Source: an uncultured bacterium (GTDB lineage: Bacteria; Actinomycetota; Coriobacteriia; Coriobacteriales; Coriobacteriaceae). From it: DNA of 64,000 nucleotides. The stretch is taken from assembly GCA_905215065.1 (NCBI GenBank), contig CAJMOF010000002.1:1-64000 (forward strand), in the 5' to 3' direction. Positions 50,132 to 58,772 of this stretch are shown in pieces; position 1 is the first letter of the stretch; every line of letters begins with the position of its first letter. A model generated the notes under the pieces. That model was not told the DNA's origin, made no database searches, and worked only from the letters and a program-made list of their open reading frames with translations. The position numbers and the translations under genes were made by a program.

Positions 50132-51256
50132 CTACGCCTCCGTGGGCTCCACACCTAGCTCGTTGCGGACGAGTTCGAATGCCGCGGCGATGGCCTTGTC
50201 CATGTCGTAGTACTTGTAGCCGCCCAGACGACCGGCGAAGACCACGTCGCCCTCCTGCGCCGCCAGCTCCTCGTACTGCCTGTACAGGGCCTCGTTCCTG
50301 GCGTCGTTGATGGGATAGTAGGGCTCGTCGCCGGGCTTCCAGTCTGCCGGGTATTCGCGCGTGATGACGGTCTTGTCCTGCGTGCCGAACTCGAAGTGCT
50401 TGTGCTCGATGATACGGGTGTAGGGGACCTCGCGCTCGGTGTAGTTGACCACGGCCACGCCCTGGTGGTCCTGCTCGTTGAGCGTCTCGGTCTCAAAGCG
50501 CAGGCTGCGGTACTCGAGCGTGCCCAGCTTAAAGTCGTAGAACGCGTCGATGGGGCCGCAGTAGATCGTCTTGGCGGCGATATCGGGCTCGGCGGCGACC
50601 AGCTCCTTGTACTCCACGCCGCAGCGCACCTCGATGCCCTCGAGCATGTTGGCGACCATCTTGGTGTAGCCGCCCACGGGGATGCCCTGGTAGCGGTCGT
50701 TGAAGTAGTTGTTGTCGTAGGTGAAGCGGCAGGGGAGGCGCTTTATGATGCTCGCGGGCAGGTCCTTGCAGTCGCGGCCCCACTGCTTCTCGGTGTAGCC
50801 CTTCACGAGCGTCTCGAAGATGTCGCGGCCGACGAGCGACAGCGCCTGCTCCTCGAGGTTCTGCGGCTCTCCGATGTTCTCGGCGGCCACCTGCTCGGCG
50901 ATCTTGGCGCGGGCGTCCGCCGGCGTGACGACGCCCGGCCACATCTTGGCGAAGGTGTTCATGTTGAAGGGCATGTTGTACATGTTGCCGTGGAAGTTGG
51001 CTACCGGCGAGTTGACGTAGCTGTTGAACTCGGCGAAGCGGTTGACGTAGTCCCAGACGTCCCTCATGGAGGTGTGGAAGATGTGCGCGCCGTAGCGGTG
51101 GACCTGGATGCCCTCGACGTCCTCGGTGTAGACGTTGCCGGCGATGTGGTCGCGGCGGTCGATGACCAGGACCGACTTGCCGGCGCGCCTGGCGGCATTG
51201 GCAAAGACGGCGCCAGAGAGGCCGGCGCCGACGACTAGGTAATCGTACTGGGACAT
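50132..51256 (-). CDS. glf: UDP-galactopyranose mutase
   Basis: The 374-aa protein starts at the ATG at 51256 after AAAGGAG. FAD binding is YLVVGAGLSGAVFANAARRAGKSVLVIDRR (landmark VGAGLSGAV). HRYGAHIFHTS near 60 and NYTEREVPYTRIIEHKHF near 285 are UGM hallmarks. It makes UDP-galactofuranose, the donor for galactofuranosyltransferases such as the candidate at 16849. Its GC-rich base use fits the conserved chromosome rather than the AT-rich glycan genes. Confidence 0.97.
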   Translation of the reverse strand: MSQYDYLVVGAGLSGAVFANAARRAGKSVLVIDRRDHIAGNVYTEDVEGIQVHRYGAHIFHTSMRDVWDYVNRFAEFNSYVNSPVANFHGNMYNMPFNMNTFAKMWPGVVTPADARAKIAEQVAAENIGEPQNLEEQALSLVGRDIFETLVKGYTEKQWGRDCKDLPASIIKRLPCRFTYDNNYFNDRYQGIPVGGYTKMVANMLEGIEVRCGVEYKELVAAEPDIAAKTIYCGPIDAFYDFKLGTLEYRSLRFETETLNEQDHQGVAVVNYTEREVPYTRIIEHKHFEFGTQDKTVITREYPADWKPGDEPYYPINDARNEALYRQYEELAAQEGDVVFAGRLGGYKYYDMDKAIAAAFELVRNELGVEPTEA

Positions 51257-51300
51257 GGATATGCTCCTTTGCATGTCAATCGAACAGCTACTTAAGCTTT

Positions 51301-51329
51301 GGGACAAACAAACCTGATTATTTAGTCCC
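51301..51329 (+). repeat. REP-like palindrome copy 4
   Basis: GGGACAAACAAACCTG followed by ATTATTTAGTCCC, with the head TTAAGCTTT just upstream. It fills the gap between glf and aroQ, 5 bp from the aroQ stop. Confidence 0.75.
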
Positions 51330-51334
51330 ATGGA

Positions 51335-51772
51335 TTAGTGTAGCAGATACTCTTTCAGCAGCTCCAGTGCGTGGGCGTAGCCCATCAGGCCTTCGCCCGT
51401 AATGGTGGCGAAGCAGGCCAGGCGGGCGTAGCTTATCTGGCGGAAGTCCTCGCGGGTCTCGACGGCGCTTATGTGGACCTCCACAGCCGGGATGGCGACG
51501 GCCTTGAGGGCGTCGAGGATCGCGACGCTCGTGTGCGTGTAAGCCGCCGGGTTGATGACGATGCCGTCGACCTTGCCGTAGGCCTCCTGGATCTTGTCGA
51601 CGATGCTGCCCTCGTGGTTGGACTGGAAAACCTCGACCTCGTCGAAGCCCTGTGAGGCGCCTGCCTCCTGGCAGATCTGGACCAGACGGTCGTAGTTGTC
51701 GCTGCCGTAGATGCCCGGCTCGCGAATGCCGAGCATGTTGAGGTTGGGGCCGTTGATGACGAGTGCTTTCAT
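51335..51772 (-). CDS. aroQ: Type II 3-dehydroquinate dehydratase
   Basis: In this 145-aa protein the family opening INGPNLNMLGIREPGIYG is at 6-23 (landmarks GPNLNMLG and REPGIYG, with catalytic-loop R and Y). FQSNHEGSIVDKI is near 49, INPAAYTHTS near 72 and VEVHISAVETREDFR near 97. It forms 3-dehydroshikimate. It is last gene of the leftward aromatic operon, separated from aroEK by 99 bp that hold a REP-like hairpin. Confidence 0.96.
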   Translation of the reverse strand: MKALVINGPNLNMLGIREPGIYGSDNYDRLVQICQEAGASQGFDEVEVFQSNHEGSIVDKIQEAYGKVDGIVINPAAYTHTSVAILDALKAVAIPAVEVHISAVETREDFRQISYARLACFATITGEGLMGYAHALELLKEYLLH

Positions 51773-51836
51773 GGTTGCTTCCTTTGCGGTTGGGCGGTGT
51801 GGCTGGTCATGCGATCTTCGGCGTTTGCCCAGATAA

Positions 51837-51873
51837 AACCTGCCAAAATAAACCTGTCCCTTTTTGGCAGGTT
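51837..51873. repeat. Diverged REP-like hairpin
   Basis: AACCTGCCAAAA (51837-51848) pairs with TTTTGGCAGGTT (51862-51873). The loop region TAAACCTGTCCC shares the AAACCTG and GTCCC words of the REP-like family. It overlaps the aroEK stop (TAG on minus at 51872), mirroring copy 1 over the sufU stop. Confidence 0.6.
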
Positions 51874-53110
51874 AGAGGGTCTCGACGATGGCGGCCGCGG
51901 TGTTGACGGCGCAGTCGCGTGAGTCGATGATGTAGTCGGCCCAGGCGCGGTAGCGCGGCATGCGCTGCTCGGCCAGCTTGTCGATGCCATCGCGGGCGGT
52001 GATGGGGCGACCCTTGTGGGCGAGTTCGTCGAGCTTACGGTTGAGCATCACGATCTGGCTGTTCTGGTGCAGTAGCGGGTAGTTCTCGTCGCGCGTGACC
52101 ACGCCGCCGCCCGTGGAAAGCACCAGGCCGCTGCGCTTGGAGATGCCGGCCAGCGCCGCCGTCTCCTGCTCGCGGAAGGCCGCCTCGCCGCGCTCGACGA
52201 TAAAGTCGGCGCAGGGCATGCCCAGGCGCTCCTCGAGGGCGCGGTCCAAGTCGATGTGCTCTCGCCCCGTGAGCAGGGCAATCTGCTCGCCCACGCGGGT
52301 CTTGCCCGAGCCCGGCATACCGATCAGCGCGATGTTCTGTTCGCGGCGTGACAGGCGCTCCGTTACGTCCAGAATGCGCTCACGCGGAGTGACCTGGCCG
52401 GTGTAGCGCTCAACGGCTTGCGCCGCCTGGGCCACGAGCATGAGCAGGCCGCCGATGCAGGGGATGCCGCGGCGCTCGGCCTCGAGCATCAGGCCCGTGC
52501 GTGCAGGGTTGTAGACAATGTCGATGACGCCCTCGAGCGCATCGAGCCCCTCGAGCGTGCAGGGGGCATCGGGACAGTGGGGGAACATGCCGGCGGGCGT
52601 GCAGTTGACGAGCAGTGCGGCGTCGGACTGCTGCGCGATGTTGTCGTAGTTGACTTCGCTCGTGCGGCCGACCGGCACGACGATGGCGCCCAGGTCGCCG
52701 AGCACCATGCTGGCAGTGGTGCCGGCGCCACCGGTGGCACCGAGCACGAGGGCCTTCTTGCCGGCGACCTCAACGCCCAGCTCCTCGACTAGGCACTGAA
52801 AGCCGAAGTAGTCGGTGTTGTCGCCGCGCAGGCGGCCGTCGGGCAGGCGCGTGATGGTGTTGACGTTTCCCATACGCTCGGCGAGTGGACTCAGCTCGTC
52901 CAGGTATTCCATGACGGCGCGCTTGTAGGGGATGGTCACGTTGGTGCCCTCCCATTCGTTACCCGTCATAAAAGCCTGGAGGTCCTCGGGCTCGCGCTCA
53001 AATCGTACGTACTCGAGCCCCGCGAGCTCCTTGTAGATGGTCGGGGTGTAGCTGTGGCCCAGCACGCGGCCCAGCACGCCGTAGGGGCGGGTTGCGGCGA
53101 CATCGGTCAT
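51872..53110 (-). CDS. aroEK: Fused shikimate dehydrogenase / shikimate kinase (AroE-AroK)
   Basis: In this 412-aa protein, residues 1-265 are AroE: GRVLGHSYTPTIYKEL, GTNVTIPYKRAVMEYLD with the catalytic lysine (landmark VTIPYK), NTDYFGF, and NADP loop LVLGATGGAGTTASMV. Residues about 275-412 are AroK: P-loop ALIGMPGSGKTRVGEQI, IDLDRALEERLGM, VLSTGGGVVTR and RMPRYRAWADYIID (quoted as landmarks). It does two consecutive steps, dehydroshikimate to shikimate-3-phosphate. The ATG follows the pheA stop directly, with GGAGGTGC upstream. Confidence 0.96.
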   Translation of the reverse strand: MTDVAATRPYGVLGRVLGHSYTPTIYKELAGLEYVRFEREPEDLQAFMTGNEWEGTNVTIPYKRAVMEYLDELSPLAERMGNVNTITRLPDGRLRGDNTDYFGFQCLVEELGVEVAGKKALVLGATGGAGTTASMVLGDLGAIVVPVGRTSEVNYDNIAQQSDAALLVNCTPAGMFPHCPDAPCTLEGLDALEGVIDIVYNPARTGLMLEAERRGIPCIGGLLMLVAQAAQAVERYTGQVTPRERILDVTERLSRREQNIALIGMPGSGKTRVGEQIALLTGREHIDLDRALEERLGMPCADFIVERGEAAFREQETAALAGISKRSGLVLSTGGGVVTRDENYPLLHQNSQIVMLNRKLDELAHKGRPITARDGIDKLAEQRMPRYRAWADYIIDSRDCAVNTAAAIVETL

Positions 53111-54256
53111 CTAGAGCACCTCCGTGTAACTGCCAAAGAAGGTGAAGCTCTCGCACACGTCGTCGATGGAATCGAGCAGGTCATCGAGGGCCTTGCTGCC
53201 AAAGGGGCAGTCCAGGTCAAAGTAGAACATAAACTCAAAGTCGTGCCCGGGGATGGGGCGGCTCTCGAGCTTGATGAGGTTGATATTGAGCGCGTAGAAG
53301 CGCTCGAGTACGCGATAGAGTGCGCCCGGCTCGTTGGCCGTGGTAATCATGAGCGAGGTGCGGTTGGCGCCGGGGTAGACGCGTGGCTCGCGGGTGATGA
53401 CGACAAAGCGCGTGTAGTTGTTGTCCGAGTCCTGGATGTTGGGCTCCAGTACCTCCAAGCCGTAGAGTGCGGCGCAGCTGCGCGATGCGATCGCGGCAAC
53501 ATCGGTGCGTTCGGAGCTGGCGACCATCTCGGCCGACATGGCCGTGTTGGGGTACTTGGTGGCGTGCAGGTCGTGCGCCTCGATAAAGCCGGCGCATTGG
53601 GCAATGGCCTGGCCGTGGCTGTAGACCTCGTGCACGTCCGCAAGCTTGGCGCCGGGCTTGACGAGCAAGTTGTGGTCGATTTTGAGGCGAAGCGAGCGCA
53701 CGATGTGGAAGTCGAACTGGGCGAGCAGGTCGTAGACGGCGTTGACTGAGCCGGCGGTGGAGTTCTCGATGGGCAGCACGCCAAACTCGCAGAAGCCGTC
53801 GCGCACGGCGCGCATAACGCCCTCGAAGGTCTCGAAGAACGCAATGTCGGGCACGTCGAAGAGCCTGCACGCGGCAATTTGGCTATAGGCGCCCTCGACG
53901 CCCTGGCAGGCGACGCTAGCCGTCTGGGGGAAAGGCGTGTCAAAGGCTGCAGCCGTGGCGTGGGCCTTTTGTGAGACGGTGATGCCCTTGAGCTCGTTGA
54001 TGTAGCGCTGTTGCTCGGCCTTGCTCATGCTCATGAGGAGGCGGAACAGGGTGATGGCTTGGGCCTCGTAGCGCTCGGGCACGCGGCTGGCGAGATTGTT
54101 GAGCTTGGAGCGCTCACGGGCGGGGTCGAAGACGGCCTTGCCCATCTCGATTTTAGACTTGGCGACCTCGGTGGCAATGTCCATGCGCTCGACAAAACTG
54201 TTGAGGAGCGTGGTGTCGATGCCATCGATGGCCTGGCGGATGTCAGCAAGGTCCAT
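53111..54256 (-). CDS. pheA: Bifunctional chorismate mutase / prephenate dehydratase
   Basis: The 381-aa protein starts at the ATG at 54256 after AAAGGGG. Residues 1-85 are the AroQ-class chorismate mutase (MDLADIRQAIDGIDTTLLNSFVERM-type helix, landmark IRQAIDGIDTTLL). About 105-280 is prephenate dehydratase (ACQGVEGAYSQIA, PIENSTAGSVNAVYD). About 290-381 is the ACT domain with ALYRVLERF and INLIKLESRP, which binds phenylalanine for feedback control. It makes phenylpyruvate for phenylalanine. Confidence 0.95.
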   Translation of the reverse strand: MDLADIRQAIDGIDTTLLNSFVERMDIATEVAKSKIEMGKAVFDPARERSKLNNLASRVPERYEAQAITLFRLLMSMSKAEQQRYINELKGITVSQKAHATAAAFDTPFPQTASVACQGVEGAYSQIAACRLFDVPDIAFFETFEGVMRAVRDGFCEFGVLPIENSTAGSVNAVYDLLAQFDFHIVRSLRLKIDHNLLVKPGAKLADVHEVYSHGQAIAQCAGFIEAHDLHATKYPNTAMSAEMVASSERTDVAAIASRSCAALYGLEVLEPNIQDSDNNYTRFVVITREPRVYPGANRTSLMITTANEPGALYRVLERFYALNINLIKLESRPIPGHDFEFMFYFDLDCPFGSKALDDLLDSIDDVCESFTFFGSYTEVL

Positions 54257-54299
54257 GGAGACCCCTTTCACGTGTCGGGGGATGTTGAGGGGTGGGTAG

Positions 54300-55397
54300 T
54301 TAGCGCTGGGCGGCGTCTTCGAGGAGGGCGTCCCAGATGGCAAGGGCGGCGGCTGCCTCGGCTACGGGGACGGCTCGGGGGACGATGCAGGGATCGTGGC
54401 GGCCGTGGACCGAGAGCTCGGCATTTTCCATAGCGTCCATGTCCACCGTCTGCTGCTCGCGGCCAATTGAGGGCGTCGGCTTTACGGCCATGCGCCACAT
54501 GACGGGCGCGCCGGTCGAAATACCGCCCAGGATGCCGCCGGCGTTGTTGGACTCGACCTCGATCTCGCCGGTCTCGGCATCGATGCGATACGGATCGTTG
54601 TTCTCGCTGCCACGCATGGCGGCCACGGCAAAGCCCATGCCAAACTCCACGCCCTTTACGGCGGGAATGCCAAACGCGATTTGCGCGATGCGGTTCTCGA
54701 TGCCATCGAACATGGGGTCGCCGATGCCCGCAGGAAGCCCGTAAATGCCGCACTCCACGATGCCGCCGATGCTGTCGAGTTCGTCGCGCGCGGCTAGGAT
54801 TTCCTCGTGCATGCGGCCGGCGGCGGCGGCGTCAATGCACGGCAGATCGTTCGTAAGGATCGCCTTGCGGTCGGCCTCGCGATAGACCATGTCGTCCATC
54901 GGCAGGTCGGAGATGCCGCCGATCTGCGCTACATGCGCCATCACTTTAATGCCGCGGGCCTCGAGTGCCTGCAGCGCAATGCCGCCGGCGATGCACAGGG
55001 GTGCCGTTAGGCGGCCGGAGAAGTGTCCGCCGCCGGCGACATCGTGCATGTTGTGATACTTCACGCGCGCAGGGAAGTCCGCATGTCCGGGACGGGGCTT
55101 GCGGCGCAGCTCGGAGTAATCCTTGGAGCGCGTGTTGGTGTTCTCGATAATCGCGGCGATGGGCGCGCCGGTGGTATGTCCATCGACAACACCGGCGATG
55201 ATGTGCGCGGCGTCGGCCTCGCGGCGTTTGGTTGCGGTCTCGTCGCGACCGGGGGCGCGACGGCCGAGGAAGGCCTGCAGCTGCTCCTGGTCCACGGCGA
55301 TGCCCGCCGGAATGCCATCGAGTGAGCAGCCGATGGCGGGGGAGTGCGACTGGCCGAAGATGCTTAAGTGCAAGACGTTGCCAAAGGTCGAGGACAT
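54300..55397 (-). CDS. aroC: Chorismate synthase
   Basis: In this 365-aa protein family signatures are present: FGQSHSPAIGCSLDGIPAG near 14 (landmarks GQSHSPAIG), RRAPGRDET near 48, RPGHADFPARVKYHNMHDVAGGGHFSGRLTAP near 103 (landmarks PGHAD and GGGHFSGR) and the late GRHDPCIVPRAVPVAEA. It converts EPSP to chorismate using reduced FMN. GGAGG of its ribosome site lies inside the aroA stop region. A 43-bp gap follows before pheA. Confidence 0.97.
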   Translation of the reverse strand: MSSTFGNVLHLSIFGQSHSPAIGCSLDGIPAGIAVDQEQLQAFLGRRAPGRDETATKRREADAAHIIAGVVDGHTTGAPIAAIIENTNTRSKDYSELRRKPRPGHADFPARVKYHNMHDVAGGGHFSGRLTAPLCIAGGIALQALEARGIKVMAHVAQIGGISDLPMDDMVYREADRKAILTNDLPCIDAAAAGRMHEEILAARDELDSIGGIVECGIYGLPAGIGDPMFDGIENRIAQIAFGIPAVKGVEFGMGFAVAAMRGSENNDPYRIDAETGEIEVESNNAGGILGGISTGAPVMWRMAVKPTPSIGREQQTVDMDAMENAELSVHGRHDPCIVPRAVPVAEAAAALAIWDALLEDAAQR

Positions 55398-55398
55398 G

Positions 55399-56718
55399 CT
55401 ATTCCTCCTCGAGTGTGACCTTGCCGCCCAGCAGGCGGTAGTGGTCGAAGAAATCGGGATAGGACTTGTTGACGGCCTCGGCGCCGTGGATCACGACCTC
55501 GCCGGTGGCGCGGCTCGCGGCGATAGCGGCCATCATGGCGATGCGATGGTCGTTGTGCGAATCGACCTCGCCGCCGGTGAAGGCATCGACACCCTTGATG
55601 ATGAGGTCATCGCCGGCAATGCGCACCTGCACGCCCAGCGCGGTGAGCTCGCGGGTGGTGGTGACCAGACGGTCGGATTCCTTGATGCGCAGACGGGCGC
55701 AATCGCGAATAAAGGTGCGGCCCTGTGCCAGCGAGGCCACGGCCGAGATGACGGGCACCAGGTCCGGAATGTCGTGGGCACTCATCTCAAAGCCGGCGAG
55801 CTTGTCGGACTGCACGGTGGCGGCGTTGGTGGAGCGCACGATGCGGGCGCCAAAGCGCGAAAGCGCGGCAAGCACGTTACGGTCGCCCTGTGCGGAGCTC
55901 AGTGACACGCCCTCGACGGTGATTGGGTCGGTGCCGATGGCACCGGCGCACAGCCAAAAGGCGGCGTTGGACCAGTCGCCCTCGACGGCTACGCTGCCGG
56001 GCGTGCGGTACGAGCCGCTGCTCACGCGGAAGTTCGTGACCTCGGGCTGGTCGTCCTTGGCCGGAATGCGCTCGACGTTGACCTCGACGCCAAAGGCCTT
56101 CATGGCCTGTATCGTCAGGTTGATGTAGGGGCGGCTCTCGATGAGGCCGGTTACCTGCACGCAGGAGGGCTGGGCCAGCAGCGGGGCTGCCAGCAGCAGG
56201 CCCGAGATGTACTGCGAGCTCACGTTGCCCGGAAGCACAAAGGTGCCCGGGCGCATGCGGCCGCTCGTCTTGAGCGGAAAACCGCCCAGACCCTGTAGGT
56301 CGCAGCCGGCGGCGATGATCTCGTCCGAGAGCGGGGAGAGCGGGCGGGCGCCCAGGCGGCCCTGGCCTACGAAGGTGGCATCCGCACCCAGCGCGCAGGC
56401 GACAGGCAGCATAAAGCGCAGCGTGGAGCCACTTTCACCGCAGTCAAGCGTGCCGCCGGCAAGGGCCTTGAGCAGGCCAAACTCAACACTCTTCATGGTG
56501 GGGTGGACCTGGAAGCCGTCCTCGACGGTCTCGATGCGAGCACCCAGTGCCGTAAGGCAGCGCACCGTGGCCTCGATGTCGGCGCAGGTGGTGTTGCAGG
56601 TGACGTGCGTCTCGCCGTTGGCAAGCGCAGCGCAGATGATGAGGCGATGCGCCATCGACTTGGACGCGATGGCGGGAACGGTGCCCTTAAGCGGGGACGG
56701 GGTGATGCGGGCTAGCAT
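55399..56718 (-). CDS. aroA: EPSP synthase (3-phosphoshikimate 1-carboxyvinyltransferase)
   Basis: In this 439-aa protein SKSMAHRLIICAALANGET near 19 is the substrate-binding start, with SKSMAHR in place of the SKS-x-x-x-R type. CGESGSTLRFMLPVA is near 95, and the late IKESDRLVTTTREL and NDHRIAMMAAIAA motifs are intact. The ATG overlaps the aroB stop (ATGCTAG). It combines shikimate-3-phosphate with PEP. It is centrally placed in the leftward aromatic operon. Confidence 0.96.
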   Translation of the reverse strand: MLARITPSPLKGTVPAIASKSMAHRLIICAALANGETHVTCNTTCADIEATVRCLTALGARIETVEDGFQVHPTMKSVEFGLLKALAGGTLDCGESGSTLRFMLPVACALGADATFVGQGRLGARPLSPLSDEIIAAGCDLQGLGGFPLKTSGRMRPGTFVLPGNVSSQYISGLLLAAPLLAQPSCVQVTGLIESRPYINLTIQAMKAFGVEVNVERIPAKDDQPEVTNFRVSSGSYRTPGSVAVEGDWSNAAFWLCAGAIGTDPITVEGVSLSSAQGDRNVLAALSRFGARIVRSTNAATVQSDKLAGFEMSAHDIPDLVPVISAVASLAQGRTFIRDCARLRIKESDRLVTTTRELTALGVQVRIAGDDLIIKGVDAFTGGEVDSHNDHRIAMMAAIAASRATGEVVIHGAEAVNKSYPDFFDHYRLLGGKVTLEEE

Positions 56719-57818
56719 GCGGATGCGTCTCCCTTCTGGCCGAGGCCCTCGGCAATGAGTTCGTGGAAAGTGGAAAGTGGCGTGCGGTCGATGCTGCAGC
56801 GGCCAATGCCGTGCGGAATCACCAGGTCGATGGTGTCGCCCGCGCGCTTCTTGTCGTGGAGCGCCTCGGCAAAGACGGCATCGGCATCTAGGTCGCAGCG
56901 GGTCTTGAGGCCATGGCGGGCGCAGAGTTCCTCAATACGACCGGGCAGTGCGGCATCGCAAACGCCGTGTAGGGCCGCGGCGCGCGTGATGATGCCCATG
57001 CCGATCGACACACAGTTGCCGTGTCCGAGCTCAAAGTGCTCGCAGGCCTCGACGGCGTGTCCGGCGCTGTGTCCAAAGTTGAGGAGCTTGCGCTGGTTGG
57101 TTTCGCGCTCGTCGGCGACGACCACGGCGCGCTTGATGTCGATATTGCGGGCGATGATGAGCGCTACGCGGGCCACGTCGCGGTTGAGCAGCTCCAGCGT
57201 GAGCGGGGTCTTCTCCAGCTCGGCGAAGAGCTCCGGGTCGGCGATCACGGCGTGCTTGACGACCTCGCCGCAGCCGTCAGCGAACTGCTCGGGCGTGAGG
57301 GTCGCCAGGCATCCCACGTCGGCGATAACCACGCTTGGCTGCCAAAAGGCGCCGGCCAAGTTCTTGCCGGCAGCCAGGTCGATGGCGGTCTTGCCGCCCA
57401 CCGACGAATCCACCATGGCGAGCAGGCTCGTCGGGATCTGCACAAACTTGCAGCCGCGCATGTAGGTGGCGGCCACAAAGCCCGCCACGTCGCCCACGAC
57501 ACCGCCGCCGAGTGCCACGATCACGTCGGAGCGCGAAAGCTCGTGCTCGGCCACAAACTCCAAAATGGCAACATAGGTTTCGGCGCGCTTATGGGCCTCG
57601 CCGGCTTCGAAGGTGCAGATGCTCACCTCGTAGCCTGACGCCTCCAGGCTCTGCTTAACGGGCATCTGATAGAGCGGGCCCACGTTGGTGTCCGTCACGA
57701 TGACGGCGCGGGTGCCGCCGGCGGTGGTGCGGACGAGCGGACCTGCCTGCTCCAGCAAAAACGTGCCCACATGCACCTGGTAGGGGCGTGCGGTGTCGAT
57801 ATCGATAGTAATCGCCAT
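56712..57818 (-). CDS. aroB: 3-dehydroquinate synthase
   Basis: In this 368-aa protein NAD-binding ALGGGVVGDVAGFVAATYMRG near 102 (landmark GGGVVGDVAGF), PTSLLAMVDSSVGGKTAID near 129, and metal ligands in GCGEVVKHAVI, NFGHSAGHAVE and GHGNCVSIGM identify it. AAAGGA precedes the ATG by about 10 bp. It makes the first ring of the pathway from DAHP. Confidence 0.96.
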   Translation of the reverse strand: MAITIDIDTARPYQVHVGTFLLEQAGPLVRTTAGGTRAVIVTDTNVGPLYQMPVKQSLEASGYEVSICTFEAGEAHKRAETYVAILEFVAEHELSRSDVIVALGGGVVGDVAGFVAATYMRGCKFVQIPTSLLAMVDSSVGGKTAIDLAAGKNLAGAFWQPSVVIADVGCLATLTPEQFADGCGEVVKHAVIADPELFAELEKTPLTLELLNRDVARVALIIARNIDIKRAVVVADERETNQRKLLNFGHSAGHAVEACEHFELGHGNCVSIGMGIITRAAALHGVCDAALPGRIEELCARHGLKTRCDLDADAVFAEALHDKKRAGDTIDLVIPHGIGRCSIDRTPLSTFHELIAEGLGQKGDASAC

Positions 57819-57854
57819 AAGCTTCGGTCCTTTCGACCTGGCGTGATGGGTGGT

Positions 57855-58769
57855 CTAGTGGGAGGCCTCGTCGTCGAGCGCGCGCTTAATGCGGTCGCCC
57901 TCGGCAAGGAGATTCTCCAGATAGCGCTGGTCGCGGTCCTTAAGGGCGCGGCTGTAGGCGCCAAGCGATTCGATCAGATGGTCGATCTCGAAGGCGAGCG
58001 CATCGGCGTCGTCGATCATGAGCTCGGACCACATCTGAGGATTGAGGTGTGCCACGCGGGTGAGGTCGCGGTAGCTGCCGGCCGAAAAGCCGTGGTGGAC
58101 CTGAGCGGTCGGGCTCTTAACATAGGCGTTTGAGACGACATGCGCGAGCTGGCTCGTAAAAGCGATGACGCGGTCGTGCTCGGCGGCGCTGGTCACGCTG
58201 AACTTGCCAAAGCCCAAGGGGCGCACCATCTCGCGCACCTGGCCTAAAAGCTCCAGCTTGAGCGCATCGTCCACTGCGGGCGGCACGAGCACGAGTGGGG
58301 CGCCCTGGAACAGGTCGGCGCGGGAATGCGCGTAGCCCGAGAACTGCGTGCCCGCCATGGGGTGCGCGCCCACAAAGTAAAAACCGTGCTCGCGGGCAAG
58401 CTCAAAGGCGCGCTCGCACACGATGCCCTTGACGCCTACGGTGTCGATCACCACGGGGCCCATGATGGCCTCGGTGTCGGTGGCGTCGGCGAGTGCCTGG
58501 GCGTGCGCCTCGAGCCACTCGATGCAGGCCTCGGGGTAGCATGCCAGGACGATGATGTCGCACTCGCCGAGCGTCTCGTCGTTGAGCTCGCCGGCAACGG
58601 TGCCCATGCTGGCGGCCGTCATGACGTCGTCATCGGGGTCCCAGGCCAGCACACGGACGCCCGCCTGCGCATAGCCGCGGGCAAAACTGCCGCCGATGAG
58701 GCCCAGGCCCACGATGCCGGCGCACTTGGGGCCACCCTGGTTAACGCGTGCGTTTCTCACCGTGCCCAT
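57855..58769 (-). CDS. tyrA: Prephenate dehydrogenase
   Basis: In this 304-aa protein NAD(P) binding is AGIVGLGLIGGSFARGYAQAG near 17-37 (landmark GLGLIGGSF). VVIDTVGVKGIV is near 108, and VGAHPMAGTQFSGYAHS near 134 holds the catalytic histidine. There is no ACT domain after the dehydrogenase core, so tyrosine control probably acts elsewhere. GGAGTAG precedes the ATG, 3 bp after the aroF stop. It makes 4-hydroxyphenylpyruvate for tyrosine. Confidence 0.93.
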   Translation of the reverse strand: MGTVRNARVNQGGPKCAGIVGLGLIGGSFARGYAQAGVRVLAWDPDDDVMTAASMGTVAGELNDETLGECDIIVLACYPEACIEWLEAHAQALADATDTEAIMGPVVIDTVGVKGIVCERAFELAREHGFYFVGAHPMAGTQFSGYAHSRADLFQGAPLVLVPPAVDDALKLELLGQVREMVRPLGFGKFSVTSAAEHDRVIAFTSQLAHVVSNAYVKSPTAQVHHGFSAGSYRDLTRVAHLNPQMWSELMIDDADALAFEIDHLIESLGAYSRALKDRDQRYLENLLAEGDRIKRALDDEASH

Positions 58770-58772
58770 GGG

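Noticed and set aside
50396..51238. 280-codon plus-strand frame opposite glf
   Set aside because: Val/Gly/Asp-rich antisense shadow; glf is unambiguous.
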